DNA of 64,000 nucleotides from DASVUC01 sp036387255. GTDB lineage: Bacteria; Planctomycetota; Phycisphaerae; Tepidisphaerales; Tepidisphaeraceae. Shown here one piece after another: positions 1 through 9,498 of the stretch (its first letter is position 1; each line of letters starts with the position of its first letter). The position numbers and the translations under genes are program-made. The notes under the pieces were generated by a model. It was not told the origin of the DNA and searched no databases. It worked only from the letters and a program-made list of their open reading frames with translations. The DNA lies in contig DASVUC010000011.1 in NCBI GenBank assembly GCA_036387255.1, forward strand, positions 1 to 64,000, in the 5' to 3' direction.

Positions 1-36
1 GCAGGGGTGGGGCGGGCCCGCTAAGCCGCGGCGCGG

Positions 37-519
37 CTACGCCGCGAGGTTCACGCTCACCGGATCGCCCATCGGGCCGCGCTGGCCACGGGGGTTAATC
101 CAGACCGGGCGCAGGTGCGCCGTCTTGCCCAAGTCGGCCGACTCGAAGGCGATCGTGCGATCGCTCTTCTTGTTCAGGCCGAGCGAGAAATACTGGCGCT
201 GATCGGCGGGGGCGGAAGCGCCGGGCGTGGTCAGGGCGCACAGCAGCTCATAACCCTCGACGCCCGCGGGCTTGGCCTTGCTCTCCGGCGTCAACTCGTC
301 TTTCACCCGCAGCGCCACGTTCACGCCGTCGCGCGCCAGAACCGAAGCCACCGCCTTGGTCGCCGGAGGCGCAATCGCAGAGGGGCTGGTGTCGCGGATC
401 GGCAGTCCGAGCTCCTGCCGCTTGTCGGCGGCGAGGTTGCCGGCGTTGATCTTCTTATAAAGAGCGCGAAGCTGAGCGATCAGCGTCGCCTTGCTGATGT
501 CCTTCTGAGCGACGGTCAC
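37..519 (-). pseudogene. C-terminal remnant of a conserved planctomycete hypothetical protein
   Basis: The minus-strand frame ending at 37 encodes about 160 residues that read like the C-terminal half of a family common in planctomycetes. It runs from a helical segment (ATLIAQLRALYKKINAGNL) through the LGLPIRDTSPS motif to a beta-sandwich ending with HLRPVWINPRGQRGPMGD. Sequence resembling the family stops near 519. The open frame continues to 789, but only as antisense of the tagged gene that begins at 535, so the N-terminal half is missing. The family is recalled from memory, and its function is unknown. The break suggests that a rearrangement brought the giant surface-protein gene next to this remnant. 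Confidence 0.55.
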
Positions 520-534
520 GCGGCTAAGGGCATT

Positions 535-3500
535 ATGTTGTATAGTCGTTCGTGCCGGGGTGCGGCCGCACTGCGCGCCCGCAAGGGGTTTCATCTGTCT
601 GGCTGCACCAAGGCGGTTATAGAGCAGTTGGAGCGCCGCCAGCTTCTTTCCGCCGCGCCGCTGACGCACGATGTGGCCGACCTTACCGCCGTCACCACGA
701 CCGGCGCGATCGTGAGCACCGATCCCGCCCTCGGCGGCCCCATTCAGTTTCCCTTCGCCAATGGACAGCCGAAAGAGCAGACGACTCAACCGGATGGCAA
801 GCGCCTCGTCGCCGGCTACGTCGGCGGCAACTGGGCCATCGCCCGCTATCAGAGCGATGGCTCCCTCGACGCCACGTTTGGCGGCGATGGCAAGATCACC
901 ATCGACCTCGGCACCCCCTCCGATCGCGCGATGAACATCAGCTTGCGCCCCGACGGGAAGATCCTCCTCCTCGGCGTCACCGCGGGCAGTGGCAGCGCCT
1001 GGCAGTTCGCCGTGGTGCGTCTCAATGCGAACGGCAGCACCGACACCACGTTTGCGAACGGCGGCAAGCTCCTCTCCGGCCTCGGCCGCGCTCTAACCTA
1101 TGGCGGCGTCGCTACAGTCCTAAAGGACGGCCGCATCCACATCACCGGATTCGACGGCGAGAAATCTGTCGCGATGGAGTATGACGCGAATGGACACAAC
1201 GGGTTTGACCGCATGGCGAATCTGCCCAGCCGACAGACGCCGATGCAGGCACAGGCTCTAGCCGTCGCCGATGGTGCGGGCCCGGTGGCCTCTTCATTCT
1301 CCTTGTTGGCCGCATCACCCTTCTTTGGACCGGTCTACGTTCCGCCCGCGACGATGCATGCGCAAAGCGATCCCCAGGTCGATGAGGGCTCTTCGTATCA
1401 ATTCGACCTGAGCTACGGCGAGGACTGGCTGGTGAAGTGGGATTCGGGACAGACGCAGCCCGAGTCGCAGCCAGGGCTGCTCGATCACGTTAACCACGTT
1501 TACGTGAACGGTCTCGCTAACCATACCATTTCAGCAACCAGTGAAAACATCAACTTGGCCGCCGGCGAAGCGTACGAGACACCCGAGCGACACACGGTTC
1601 TGCATGCTAAGCATCTTTCGATCAGCAGCGCCGCGCGCCTGGATCTGCAAGATAATGACCTGATCGTCGACAGCGGAAACTTTGCCAGCCTCGCGTCATT
1701 AAGAATGCAAGGGTATCGGAGCGGGCTGGCCGCACCCGACTCCACCGCCACCGGCATCGTTTCAACCGTCGGCCAGACGTGGCCCTTCAGCCCCATCCTC
1801 GCATTGTTTGACAATGCGGCCGCGAATTTTGATGAGTGGCCCCTTGGCTCCGGTATCAACGTCGGCGCAAGCGCGGTCCTCGGAAAATTCGCGTATCTCG
1901 GAGACGCCGACCTGAACGGAATGGTCACCGGCGATGACTATTCCGCGATCGACAGTAACCTCGGCTCTCACGTCGGCACGTGGGATGAAACGGGCGGTAT
2001 GAGCTGGTTCGCCGGCGACTGGAACGTCGATGGCGACATCACCCCCGACGATTACAGTGGAGTCAACTTGGGCGCGGGGGAAAGTGGGGACGCCCTGGTA
2101 ACCGCGGGTGAGGCCCCGGTGCTCAAGCTCACGGGCAACGTCACGGTCAACAACGTGCCGCCATCAGTCACCATCGTTGCCGACCGAACCTCAGTCGCTC
2201 CCGGTCAGACGGCGCATCTAACGGCTGTGGTGGATGATCCCGGCACCGATACACACCATTACCATTGGTCCGTAGGCGGCGAACCTGTCGGTGACGACAC
2301 CAACACCTTCGATGCCGAGCCGGCGACCCTCGGGGATGTCGTGGTGACCGTGACCGTCAGCGACGGCGACGCGACGGGCACCGACAGCGTCACGATTCAC
2401 AAGGGCCTGCCGCCGGAGGCGCCGAGCAATCTCTCCGCTTCCGCCGTCTCGTCATCAGCGATCAACCTCGCCTGGTCGAGCCAAACACCATCCGCGGACA
2501 CCATTCAAATCTTCATTTCCGGCGACGGCACGAATTACAGCTATCTTGATGAAGTTCCCGCTACGCAGACGACGTATCAGGCGACGGATCTGGACGCTTC
2601 GTCGCAGTACTGGTTCAAGGTGCGGGCGATGGCTTACGCAATTTCATCAGAGATGTCGTCGGCGAGTTATGCAACCACAGGCGAAGTTGCAAAGCCGACT
2701 GCCTTCAGGGCAGAGGTACTCTCGCCAACCCGCTTGAATCTAGTGTGGAATCAGGTCGAAGGCGCTGGCTCCTATCAGATTGACTGGGCTTCGTCCGGTC
2801 ACGAGTTTCAACGCTTAGCAAGCGTGGGGGCTGATGAGACAGAATATTTGTTGAGCAGTCCACAGCCGGGTGCTACATACAGCTTTAGGATACGAGCCGT
2901 GGCTGATAACGGTGTTTCCCTTTTCGCCGCGCCAGTGACTGCGACTGTCCCGGCTCAGGCTCCTCCCGCGCTGAATTGGACGCGCGTGGCAGGCGGTGTG
3001 GCACTGACCTGGAGCGAAGTCGCAGGTGCGACGCACGTAGTCGTTGAGAGAACAGAATCCGGAACGACGAATTGGGTAAGGCTAGCGACTCTGGAGCAGC
3101 CGGCAAGCACATACACTGATCGCAGCCTGAATAAGAGTACAACCTATGAGTACCGGGTCGGCAGCGAGACAGACGGTGTCGTGGTCTTCGGCGGGCCCGT
3201 AAAAGCTTCGATGCTTCCGGTCGCGCCAACGCTGTCGTTCACGTATGATTTGCAAGGGTACGGCTACATCAATTTTAAACCTCCGATGGACCCGCCGGAT
3301 CCGCTTCAACAGATAGAGCGATCCCGTGACGGCGTCAGCTGGACATACTATTCGGCTGCCATATATCCGAAATTTCGTATGGCCGCGAAGGACCTTGCAG
3401 GCAATTACTGGAGAGTTAAGCTTACCAACGGTGTCGGAACCACCTACTCCGCCGCCGTGCGCGACGCCGGCGCAGGTCTCCACTTAGGCTATAACACGCA

Positions 3501-4650
3501 ACTTGCTGTCATTCCCGATCCCCACACCCATGAGATCGAGGTATCCTTTCGTCACACAACCGACCCGCAGTTTGCTGATCCGATGGACGCGACTAAGGAG
3601 TATGTTGTAAAGGTGAATGGCGTCGTCACCCGTAGAGTTTCAAGCAACGAGAGGTCTCTGAGTGTTGCGGTTCCCGTCCAGCCCCCACCCTTCATTGAGA
3701 TTGCTGCCTCCGATGGTGTAACCGAGCGCGTGCTGGATGAATGGAACCTGTACTGGGATCGTCTTCCACCCGCCACGAACGAAGGCATCACCATTTCCGC
3801 TAACCTGACCGAGGGTGGATACGCAGATCTTACGCTAGAGTCAGTTGGTGAACCCAGCGAGGGCGATGGACCGGTGTGGGGCACTGGTGGGATCCGATGG
3901 TATATGAACTATCCGGACGGGGGTCCTGCGGAGCTCGCTGTCGGGCCTTCACCGGGACATCCATACTCATCGCGGACCCTAAGGCCGCTGCCGCACGGCC
4001 AGCCTGTGAGCATCTATGCAAAATTTACTACAACGCCCAAGAGCAACGTGGTAACCCTGGTGCCGGAGGGGCTTCCCGTTCCGATTCCAAAGCTGACGCG
4101 CTTAGGCCGGAACGGTTTGCGCTTGGATTGGACTGTCGATGGCGACTATGGCGTTCAAGTGGAGCTAAGTCAGGATGGGGAAAACTTCGTGCCCCTAGAA
4201 AATGCGCCTGGAACATCGCTTGTGTTTCGCAATCTGCCGACCTCCACCACGTACAGCTTCCGCCTGCGTACTATTTGGACCGCCGTGTATTTGGGCTACT
4301 CGAATTACTCGGAGGTTGTTGCCGCACGTCTCGCTGCAATCGCAGACATCGAACCTCACCGCACCCGAATGCGCTCTGGAGAACCAATTCCAGAGTCCAC
4401 AACATCCCAGCAGAACTCCGACGACTACGTCATCTTGACGAACAACAATTTCGACGAACACCCGAATACTGAGCAACGCGATCTGGATGACGTACGCCCG
4501 CTTCTTCCTGCGGCGGGCGAAGTCGGCGATCCAGACTTGGCTCGGATAACGCTGAAAAAGATTCCGGCCGAGGTAAAACGCGGCAGATTAAAATTGAGCA
4601 TCTCCGATGAGACCTCGGTACGAATCTTGACAAAGATGGTAAACTATTAA
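535..4650 (+). CDS. Giant LEPR-tagged surface protein with dockerin-like, PKD and fibronectin-III domains (N-terminal part)
   Basis: Start chosen at ATG 535 (AAGGG four bases upstream). This puts the planctomycetal export/anchor-type tag IEQLERRQLLSAAP at residues 29-42, where such tags usually sit; the open frame upstream to 115 is antisense to the broken gene at 37-519. After the tag come delta-60-type repeats (LDATFGGDGK, TDTTFANGGK; about residues 85-230). Two dockerin-like calcium loops follow (DADLNGMVTGDDY near 457, DWNVDGDITPDDY near 494), then a PKD/Ig-like domain (about 535-620) and several fibronectin-III domains (about 625-1270). From 4420 there is a conserved linker (DDYVILTNNN, LARITLKKIPAEVK). 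The frame stops at 4650, but the linker continues in another frame (LDKDGKLLIDRD), so 535-7049 is probably one gene with a one-base frameshift near 4628. Predicted exported, cell-surface or secreted; no catalytic domain is seen in this part. Confidence 0.7.
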   Translation: MLYSRSCRGAAALRARKGFHLSGCTKAVIEQLERRQLLSAAPLTHDVADLTAVTTTGAIVSTDPALGGPIQFPFANGQPKEQTTQPDGKRLVAGYVGGNWAIARYQSDGSLDATFGGDGKITIDLGTPSDRAMNISLRPDGKILLLGVTAGSGSAWQFAVVRLNANGSTDTTFANGGKLLSGLGRALTYGGVATVLKDGRIHITGFDGEKSVAMEYDANGHNGFDRMANLPSRQTPMQAQALAVADGAGPVASSFSLLAASPFFGPVYVPPATMHAQSDPQVDEGSSYQFDLSYGEDWLVKWDSGQTQPESQPGLLDHVNHVYVNGLANHTISATSENINLAAGEAYETPERHTVLHAKHLSISSAARLDLQDNDLIVDSGNFASLASLRMQGYRSGLAAPDSTATGIVSTVGQTWPFSPILALFDNAAANFDEWPLGSGINVGASAVLGKFAYLGDADLNGMVTGDDYSAIDSNLGSHVGTWDETGGMSWFAGDWNVDGDITPDDYSGVNLGAGESGDALVTAGEAPVLKLTGNVTVNNVPPSVTIVADRTSVAPGQTAHLTAVVDDPGTDTHHYHWSVGGEPVGDDTNTFDAEPATLGDVVVTVTVSDGDATGTDSVTIHKGLPPEAPSNLSASAVSSSAINLAWSSQTPSADTIQIFISGDGTNYSYLDEVPATQTTYQATDLDASSQYWFKVRAMAYAISSEMSSASYATTGEVAKPTAFRAEVLSPTRLNLVWNQVEGAGSYQIDWASSGHEFQRLASVGADETEYLLSSPQPGATYSFRIRAVADNGVSLFAAPVTATVPAQAPPALNWTRVAGGVALTWSEVAGATHVVVERTESGTTNWVRLATLEQPASTYTDRSLNKSTTYEYRVGSETDGVVVFGGPVKASMLPVAPTLSFTYDLQGYGYINFKPPMDPPDPLQQIERSRDGVSWTYYSAAIYPKFRMAAKDLAGNYWRVKLTNGVGTTYSAAVRDAGAGLHLGYNTQLAVIPDPHTHEIEVSFRHTTDPQFADPMDATKEYVVKVNGVVTRRVSSNERSLSVAVPVQPPPFIEIAASDGVTERVLDEWNLYWDRLPPATNEGITISANLTEGGYADLTLESVGEPSEGDGPVWGTGGIRWYMNYPDGGPAELAVGPSPGHPYSSRTLRPLPHGQPVSIYAKFTTTPKSNVVTLVPEGLPVPIPKLTRLGRNGLRLDWTVDGDYGVQVELSQDGENFVPLENAPGTSLVFRNLPTSTTYSFRLRTIWTAVYLGYSNYSEVVAARLAAIADIEPHRTRMRSGEPIPESTTSQQNSDDYVILTNNNFDEHPNTEQRDLDDVRPLLPAAGEVGDPDLARITLKKIPAEVKRGRLKLSISDETSVRILTKMVNY

Positions 4651-4673
4651 TCGATCGTGACCTAGATCTCGCT

Positions 4674-7049
4674 GTGCCCACGGGAAAGCTCGCTTCGTTA
4701 CTTCAAGAGGATGTTGACCTTTGGGTCGAAGGGCTGCACACCAATTCCGACCTCGCTTGGACGTGGAGCTACTCACTGGACGGCGAGGCATTCGACGTTG
4801 AAACCATTCACATGCGGATTGTCGACTGGACCTTCGTCGACTCCTCCGGCCAAGCCATCACGAAGACCGGGACTTTCTCAAAGTTCAACCTCGAGCAGCT
4901 CGCCATCGGCAGCCCGACCGATCCGCGGCCGGGGGATGGGGTGCTGTTCAAGAGCAAGATCGACGGCCTGCCGACGGACCTCGTGCAGCAATTGAAGGTC
5001 GTCTCCGGCGACAACCCCGCCGATTATTTTCTCGACACCTTCTCGACAAGCAGCACCGCCACCGAATCGACGGACTTCGCGATGATGTACTCGTCCGATG
5101 ACCCGATCAACGACACGCTTAGCGCCACCGCCAGGGATCGGCTGCGGCAGACGTATCAGTGGAACACTTTGGTAAATCATGACCTCAACGCTCTGCTAAC
5201 AACCGGCGGCGGTGACGTTCTAAGTAGAACGCTCAAACAGCGGTTCACGTTCTCTGCGGTGGTGAACGACGATGGCGCTGTGGAGCTTGGGTGGCAGCAA
5301 CTCCCGCAGGCGAGCGCGTATCGAGTTGAGCGCGCACCTGGCGACGCGCCAACCAATTTCAGCGTCTTGGACGTGCTTGCCGCGGGCGAGGATTCTTACA
5401 CCGATTCGACGGTTCAAACAATGTCGAAGTACGTGTACCGGGTTACTGCGGTCTTGGCAGGCGCGGATCGGGTTGCTGACCCGGAAGAAGTCGTCATCGC
5501 GCCGCCGACTCCCACCGCGATGGATATCACGTTGGTAACCTCGACAACGGCCGCGATGGTGTGGCAGGCAGGACCCGGCGCCAGTGGCCCCCCTGATGGC
5601 TACAAGATTTGGCGGTTCTCAGCATCCGATGGCGCAACATTGATTGATACCGTTGACGGAGGCACACTCACCTTCACTGATACCGGCTTAGCACCTGACT
5701 CCCAGTACTATTACGCGATTCAAGCGACCTATCAGGATGCCGACTCAGGTTATGGTCCCACAGCGTACGTCCGGACTCGCTCTCTGGGCGCGCCGGTGCC
5801 GGTAGTCAATCTTCAGGCCGATGATTCTCCTGGAAATGCGATTCGTCTCTCCTGGTCCAACAGTTCTACGTCGGCCCACTACCACCGGGTCGAGCGCGCT
5901 GGTGTAGACTCCGGGGGTACCGGCGTGTTCGTGGCTGTAGCTCTCGTTCCTGGCGCATCGCCATCGTTCATCGATTCCGAGGTGAATGCGGGAGCTACTT
6001 ACAAGTACCGTCTCATCTCCGAAAACTCTGCCGGCGAATCAACGGCCAGCGCAGAGGCAGTCGCGGTTGCTCCTGCGGCGTCCAAGGAAGGCTCCGGCGG
6101 ACTTCTCCCGCCGATCTATGACAATGGCCCAATGATCCTTGGAACCCATCTCGGCTTCAGGTATTCTGATCGCGCACGTGCGGCTGTGATCAACAGCAGG
6201 GGTTACAACTACTATGCCAACATCGACAAAGCGCAGGACCTGATCGATGCAACCGGGCTGAATCGGATGATCGATGTAGTACCCGCACCCGATGGTAAGC
6301 ACGGCTTCTTTCACGTTTACAAGAAAGCGGGCATCTTCTCAGGTGGGGAGTTCCTCGGAACGATCACGTTTGACGCAGCCGATTCAAGGGACGTCGAGCA
6401 GAAGTTCCTGGAGGCGAAGAAAGCCTCGGACATCGGATACATCAACACGATGTCCAATGACGTACGCGAATTAACTGCGGACGGTGTCGAAGTCGCAAGC
6501 GTGTTCATTCCGGGGCCGCAAGATCTAATTCTCGGAGCAATCGTCACAAAAGCAGCCGAAAAGCTCGCGCCAATGGCGATTCGAGCATCATGGAAGGCAG
6601 GAAGGTGGGTATTCCAGAGAGGCGGTCGAACGCTGGTAGCTGAGGAAGAGGCCAAAGCGATTGAAACTTTACGGAACCTCATTCGCAAGGAGATGCAGGA
6701 GGGTGTCCAAGAGCTGAAGTGGACTGACAACCGCGCTAAACACATTATTCGAAAACGTGCAGATCAGGTCACAGCGGCCGAGTGGAAAGCAATTGTCGCG
6801 AAAACCGGCAAAAAGGGAGGTGCCGCGTTCTACAAGCCCGGCACTGACGTTGAACTTCTCGAGCGATATGTGTGGAAAAACGGCATACCTGATACTACGG
6901 GAAGAAACTTCAAGGTTATGGAGTTTACAGAGTCAATCGGCGCGAGCGGAGGGCAGGAGGTACGTTGGATGCGGGTAGAGAATTCGAGCGGGACGATCCA
7001 CGGGCATCCCATTCCTCATGATGAATTCATCAGGCGGACGAGGTCTTAA
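4674..7049 (+). CDS. C-terminal part of the giant surface protein: linker, FN3 domains and toxin-like tip
   Basis: Coordinates follow the first usable start (GTG 4674), but homology continues upstream to about 4629 (LDKDGKLLIDRDLDLAVP). This is therefore the downstream half of the frameshifted gene starting at 535. Order: conserved linker (4629-4890), the 266-bp exchange segment 4899-5164 (SPTDPRPGDGVLFKSKIDGL), three fibronectin-III domains (about 5240-6070), a pretoxin-like region (PQDLILGAIVTKAAEKL), and a final 110-residue domain containing NRAKHIIRKRAD, a Trp, RYVWKNGIP and SGTIHGHPI. The position, the small basic end domain and the adjacent small acidic gene fit a polymorphic toxin tip, possibly an RNase. 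The toxin family is not recognised, so activity is inference. Confidence 0.6.
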   Translation: MPTGKLASLLQEDVDLWVEGLHTNSDLAWTWSYSLDGEAFDVETIHMRIVDWTFVDSSGQAITKTGTFSKFNLEQLAIGSPTDPRPGDGVLFKSKIDGLPTDLVQQLKVVSGDNPADYFLDTFSTSSTATESTDFAMMYSSDDPINDTLSATARDRLRQTYQWNTLVNHDLNALLTTGGGDVLSRTLKQRFTFSAVVNDDGAVELGWQQLPQASAYRVERAPGDAPTNFSVLDVLAAGEDSYTDSTVQTMSKYVYRVTAVLAGADRVADPEEVVIAPPTPTAMDITLVTSTTAAMVWQAGPGASGPPDGYKIWRFSASDGATLIDTVDGGTLTFTDTGLAPDSQYYYAIQATYQDADSGYGPTAYVRTRSLGAPVPVVNLQADDSPGNAIRLSWSNSSTSAHYHRVERAGVDSGGTGVFVAVALVPGASPSFIDSEVNAGATYKYRLISENSAGESTASAEAVAVAPAASKEGSGGLLPPIYDNGPMILGTHLGFRYSDRARAAVINSRGYNYYANIDKAQDLIDATGLNRMIDVVPAPDGKHGFFHVYKKAGIFSGGEFLGTITFDAADSRDVEQKFLEAKKASDIGYINTMSNDVRELTADGVEVASVFIPGPQDLILGAIVTKAAEKLAPMAIRASWKAGRWVFQRGGRTLVAEEEAKAIETLRNLIRKEMQEGVQELKWTDNRAKHIIRKRADQVTAAEWKAIVAKTGKKGGAAFYKPGTDVELLERYVWKNGIPDTTGRNFKVMEFTESIGASGGQEVRWMRVENSSGTIHGHPIPHDEFIRRTRS
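4899..5164 (+). repeat. Exchange segment, copy 1 (in the giant gene)
   Basis: This 266-bp stretch recurs co-linearly at 7463-7728 with roughly 90% identity by eye. It encodes LAIGSPTDPRPGDGVLF through DRLRQTYQW. The proteins stay alike for about 20 more residues (LTTGGGD against LTTAGGD) and then diverge completely. It marks the boundary between the constant and variable parts of the gene. Confidence 0.85.
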
Positions 7050-7062
7050 CGTCGGAGCAGTT

Positions 7063-7431
7063 ATGCTGGACCCAGAAGATAGAGTGTTCCGAGAGGCCGA
7101 CTTTCTTCCCGGCAGTGTGGAGTGGGACTCCTTCACAGTTGACCCCGATCTCCCGCTTAAGGACCAGATGGAACCGTTCTCGCGCGACTACATGCACGTG
7201 AGGTTCCCGAACCAATGCAGTCTTTTTATCGACTGGTGGGCTACGCCGGATCAAGAAGGGTCGTTCTTCGTCCGACTTTGCTATCTTCCGCCCGAAGATG
7301 AGCTCCAAACGATCGAGCAAGTGGAATGTCACACGGTGTCTGAGATCCGTGCTGCGGCGTTGCGTCTGACGGAAAAAGCGAGAGAATTTTCCGCTTCCAA
7401 CTTTTACAAGCGCGGCGCAGGATCCCCTTGA
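7063..7431 (+). CDS. Small acidic protein, candidate immunity protein of the adjacent toxin tip
   Basis: Encodes 122 residues with no signal peptide and no membrane segment, rich in Asp and Glu, with an aromatic central strand region (SLFIDWWATP). I chose ATG 7063 because GGAG (7052-7055) lies seven bases upstream. The alternative start at 7018 overlaps the toxin frame by 32 bp. The gene begins 14 bp after the toxin-like tip stops and ends just before the orphan lipase tip, exactly where immunity genes lie in CDI and Rhs loci. No immunity family was recognised; the role is inferred from size, charge and position only. Confidence 0.55.
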   Translation: MLDPEDRVFREADFLPGSVEWDSFTVDPDLPLKDQMEPFSRDYMHVRFPNQCSLFIDWWATPDQEGSFFVRLCYLPPEDELQTIEQVECHTVSEIRAAALRLTEKAREFSASNFYKRGAGSP

Positions 7432-7435
7432 TTCC

Positions 7436-9478
7436 GTGATTTCCGCTAATCGAAGACCTAGACTCGCCATCGGCAGCCCGACCGATCCGCAGCCGGGGGA
7501 TGGGGTGCTGTTCAAGAACAGGATCGACGGCCTGCCGACGGACCTCGTGCAGCAGTCAAAAGTCGTCTCCGGCGACAACCCCGCCGATTACTTCCTCGAC
7601 ACCTTCTCGACGAGCGGGACCGCCACCGAATCGGCGGACTACGCGATGATGTACTCGTCCGATGACCCGATCAATGACACGCTCAGCGCCACAACCAAGG
7701 ACCGGCTCCGACAGACGTATCAGTGGAATGTCGTGCACAACCCAGACGCAAAAGCCACATTAACCACGGCGGGCGGCGACATACTCACGAGGTCGATACA
7801 TAGGAATAAGGCAGCGATCGCGGTTGACGCGAATCAAGACGGTGGCATCGATTTTACCGATCCTGTGAAGTTTGAAGCTGATCGAACCACATCAAGTCAT
7901 CCCTACAAGTTCTGGATCAACGACGATCACGACTACTATGACGCGCAGCACGACGACTATGATGACGCCGCGACTGGCGACCCTGATTACTTAAACGGTA
8001 CGATCGATAATCGCCGTGATCTTGAAGACTTCACACGGCTGCAACTTCACGCGCCGGATGCCTACTCTCCCGCGGACGACTCGCATTGGAGCGTCACGCT
8101 TCAATTCATGCCTGTCTCTGGCGCGCCCTCGATAAATGTCTACAAAGCTGATGCGCCGGGGGCGGTGTACCTTACGGACAATAGCGTGGCGTCCGCATAC
8201 ATGGGGCGTTCCAAGCTTTATACCGTGTCTGGTACCGAGGTAAACCTGCTTCTGACCGGTTTTGATAACGCCGCTAAGACCGCGTCGTACCTGTTTGAGG
8301 GAAGGACTGCGGGAGAAGGCCCGTTAGTCGTCCGCTTCTATCACGACGGCGTCTTGGCTTCCGAGGACCGAATGTTTATTCGGCTTCAGTCAATCGACAA
8401 GATGTACGAAACGTACGACGTGGCGGATGGGGCGATTAGGAATTCCACCGGCGACCTGAAGGCGTCGCAAATACCGAAGACATATAATTTGGTGAACAAC
8501 TATTCTCCGTATTCAGTTTCCACTGGGGAGAGGGAGGATTATGTGCTTTTCGTGCATGGCTGGCGCATGCAGCCCGCAGATAAGGAAGCCTTCGCGGCGA
8601 CGTCGTTCAAGCGGCTCTTCTGGCAGGGCTACAAGGGACGTTTTGGGGTCTTCGACTGGCCGACCGAATGGATTTCCACAGACGGTCTGGGCCCTTGGCC
8701 TACCCAATGGTGGGCCGACTTGAGGATCGCTGATATCTCCGCAAATTTCGCGAGAAGCGAAGAGAAGGCGTGGAATTCGGCACCCGCCCTCCGCGCCCTA
8801 CTGGCCCACCTTTCGCAGGTTTATCAAAATCAGGACGGAACGAGCCGGGTTCGGCTGTTTGCGCATAGCATGGGTGGGTTTGCGGCTTCCGAAGCACTAC
8901 GGCTTGAGGCTTTAGTTCCTCGCCCAAAGAAATTTGTCAACACCTACGTTGCTACACAAACAGCCGTCTGGAGTGAGGCTTACAACGGATCTAGCACCGC
9001 GCGACGAGATTTCGCGGATCCGAACATCGATAACTATTACTGGCTTAACGCTCGCTCTGGACCGTATTTCGCTCATATCGACGACGTGGCGGCCAAGGTT
9101 GTCAACTTTTTCAACCCCAAAGATTACGCCTTGGAAAACGAGATTGACGCAAATCAAATCTTCAGGCCCAATATCGAGGGGCATAGCTACAACGGAAACC
9201 CAGGCACCTTCTTCCGCGGTGGTACAGCGCTGAATCGTGTCGCTGATCGATTTGAAATCTTTGCATATGGAAGTGTGAACGCTTCTTATGGGGTCGGCAT
9301 GACACGTGGTGTCGGAAGACCCTTCACCAGCGAGGTTGACCTGCAGGCACTTGACCCCAATCCTTCAAGTAAGGCCAACTTTTCGGACGCGCCCTGGGAC
9401 CACAGCGCCGAGTTTTTGCAGTCCAACATGTTACGAGGCGCTTATTGGAAGAAGCTGATGGAGATGTTCTATTCGTAG
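7436..9478 (+). CDS. Orphan C-terminal tip with lipase-like alpha/beta hydrolase domain (cassette 1)
   Basis: The frame opens at a GTG five bases after the previous stop and has no signal peptide or tag; true homology starts at 7463 with the exchange segment. Then come an EF-hand-like loop (DANQDGGIDF), an Asp-rich stretch (INDDHDYYDAQHDDYDD) and a linker ending RRDLEDFTRLQL. The hydrolase domain follows: FVHGWRM (about 8550), FDWPTEW, nucleophile AHSMGG (about 8865), probable acid FFNPKDYAL and probable His in WDHSAEFLQ near the C terminus. The Ser/Asp/His set looks complete. As an orphan it probably cannot be exported unless recombined onto the upstream gene. The substrate is unknown; lipid or ester cleavage is inferred from the fold. 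Confidence 0.6.
   Translation: MISANRRPRLAIGSPTDPQPGDGVLFKNRIDGLPTDLVQQSKVVSGDNPADYFLDTFSTSGTATESADYAMMYSSDDPINDTLSATTKDRLRQTYQWNVVHNPDAKATLTTAGGDILTRSIHRNKAAIAVDANQDGGIDFTDPVKFEADRTTSSHPYKFWINDDHDYYDAQHDDYDDAATGDPDYLNGTIDNRRDLEDFTRLQLHAPDAYSPADDSHWSVTLQFMPVSGAPSINVYKADAPGAVYLTDNSVASAYMGRSKLYTVSGTEVNLLLTGFDNAAKTASYLFEGRTAGEGPLVVRFYHDGVLASEDRMFIRLQSIDKMYETYDVADGAIRNSTGDLKASQIPKTYNLVNNYSPYSVSTGEREDYVLFVHGWRMQPADKEAFAATSFKRLFWQGYKGRFGVFDWPTEWISTDGLGPWPTQWWADLRIADISANFARSEEKAWNSAPALRALLAHLSQVYQNQDGTSRVRLFAHSMGGFAASEALRLEALVPRPKKFVNTYVATQTAVWSEAYNGSSTARRDFADPNIDNYYWLNARSGPYFAHIDDVAAKVVNFFNPKDYALENEIDANQIFRPNIEGHSYNGNPGTFFRGGTALNRVADRFEIFAYGSVNASYGVGMTRGVGRPFTSEVDLQALDPNPSSKANFSDAPWDHSAEFLQSNMLRGAYWKKLMEMFYS
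7463..7728 (+). repeat. Exchange segment, copy 2 (start of orphan tip)
   Basis: Second copy of the 266-bp segment at 4899-5164, equal in length and without internal gaps. Recombination between the two copies would delete 5165-7728 and join the lipase-like tip to the giant surface protein, replacing the current toxin-like tip. Confidence 0.85.
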
Positions 9479-9498
9479 AGCATCAGAACTTTGCACGA

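Noticed and set aside
115..534. N-terminal extension of the giant gene upstream of ATG 535
   Set aside because: The frame is open only as antisense of the broken minus-strand gene; its composition is unlike the following protein and the tag would sit too far from the start.
7018..7062. Upstream start for the candidate immunity gene
   Set aside because: It would overlap the toxin frame by 32 bp, and a good GGAG site precedes the ATG at 7063.
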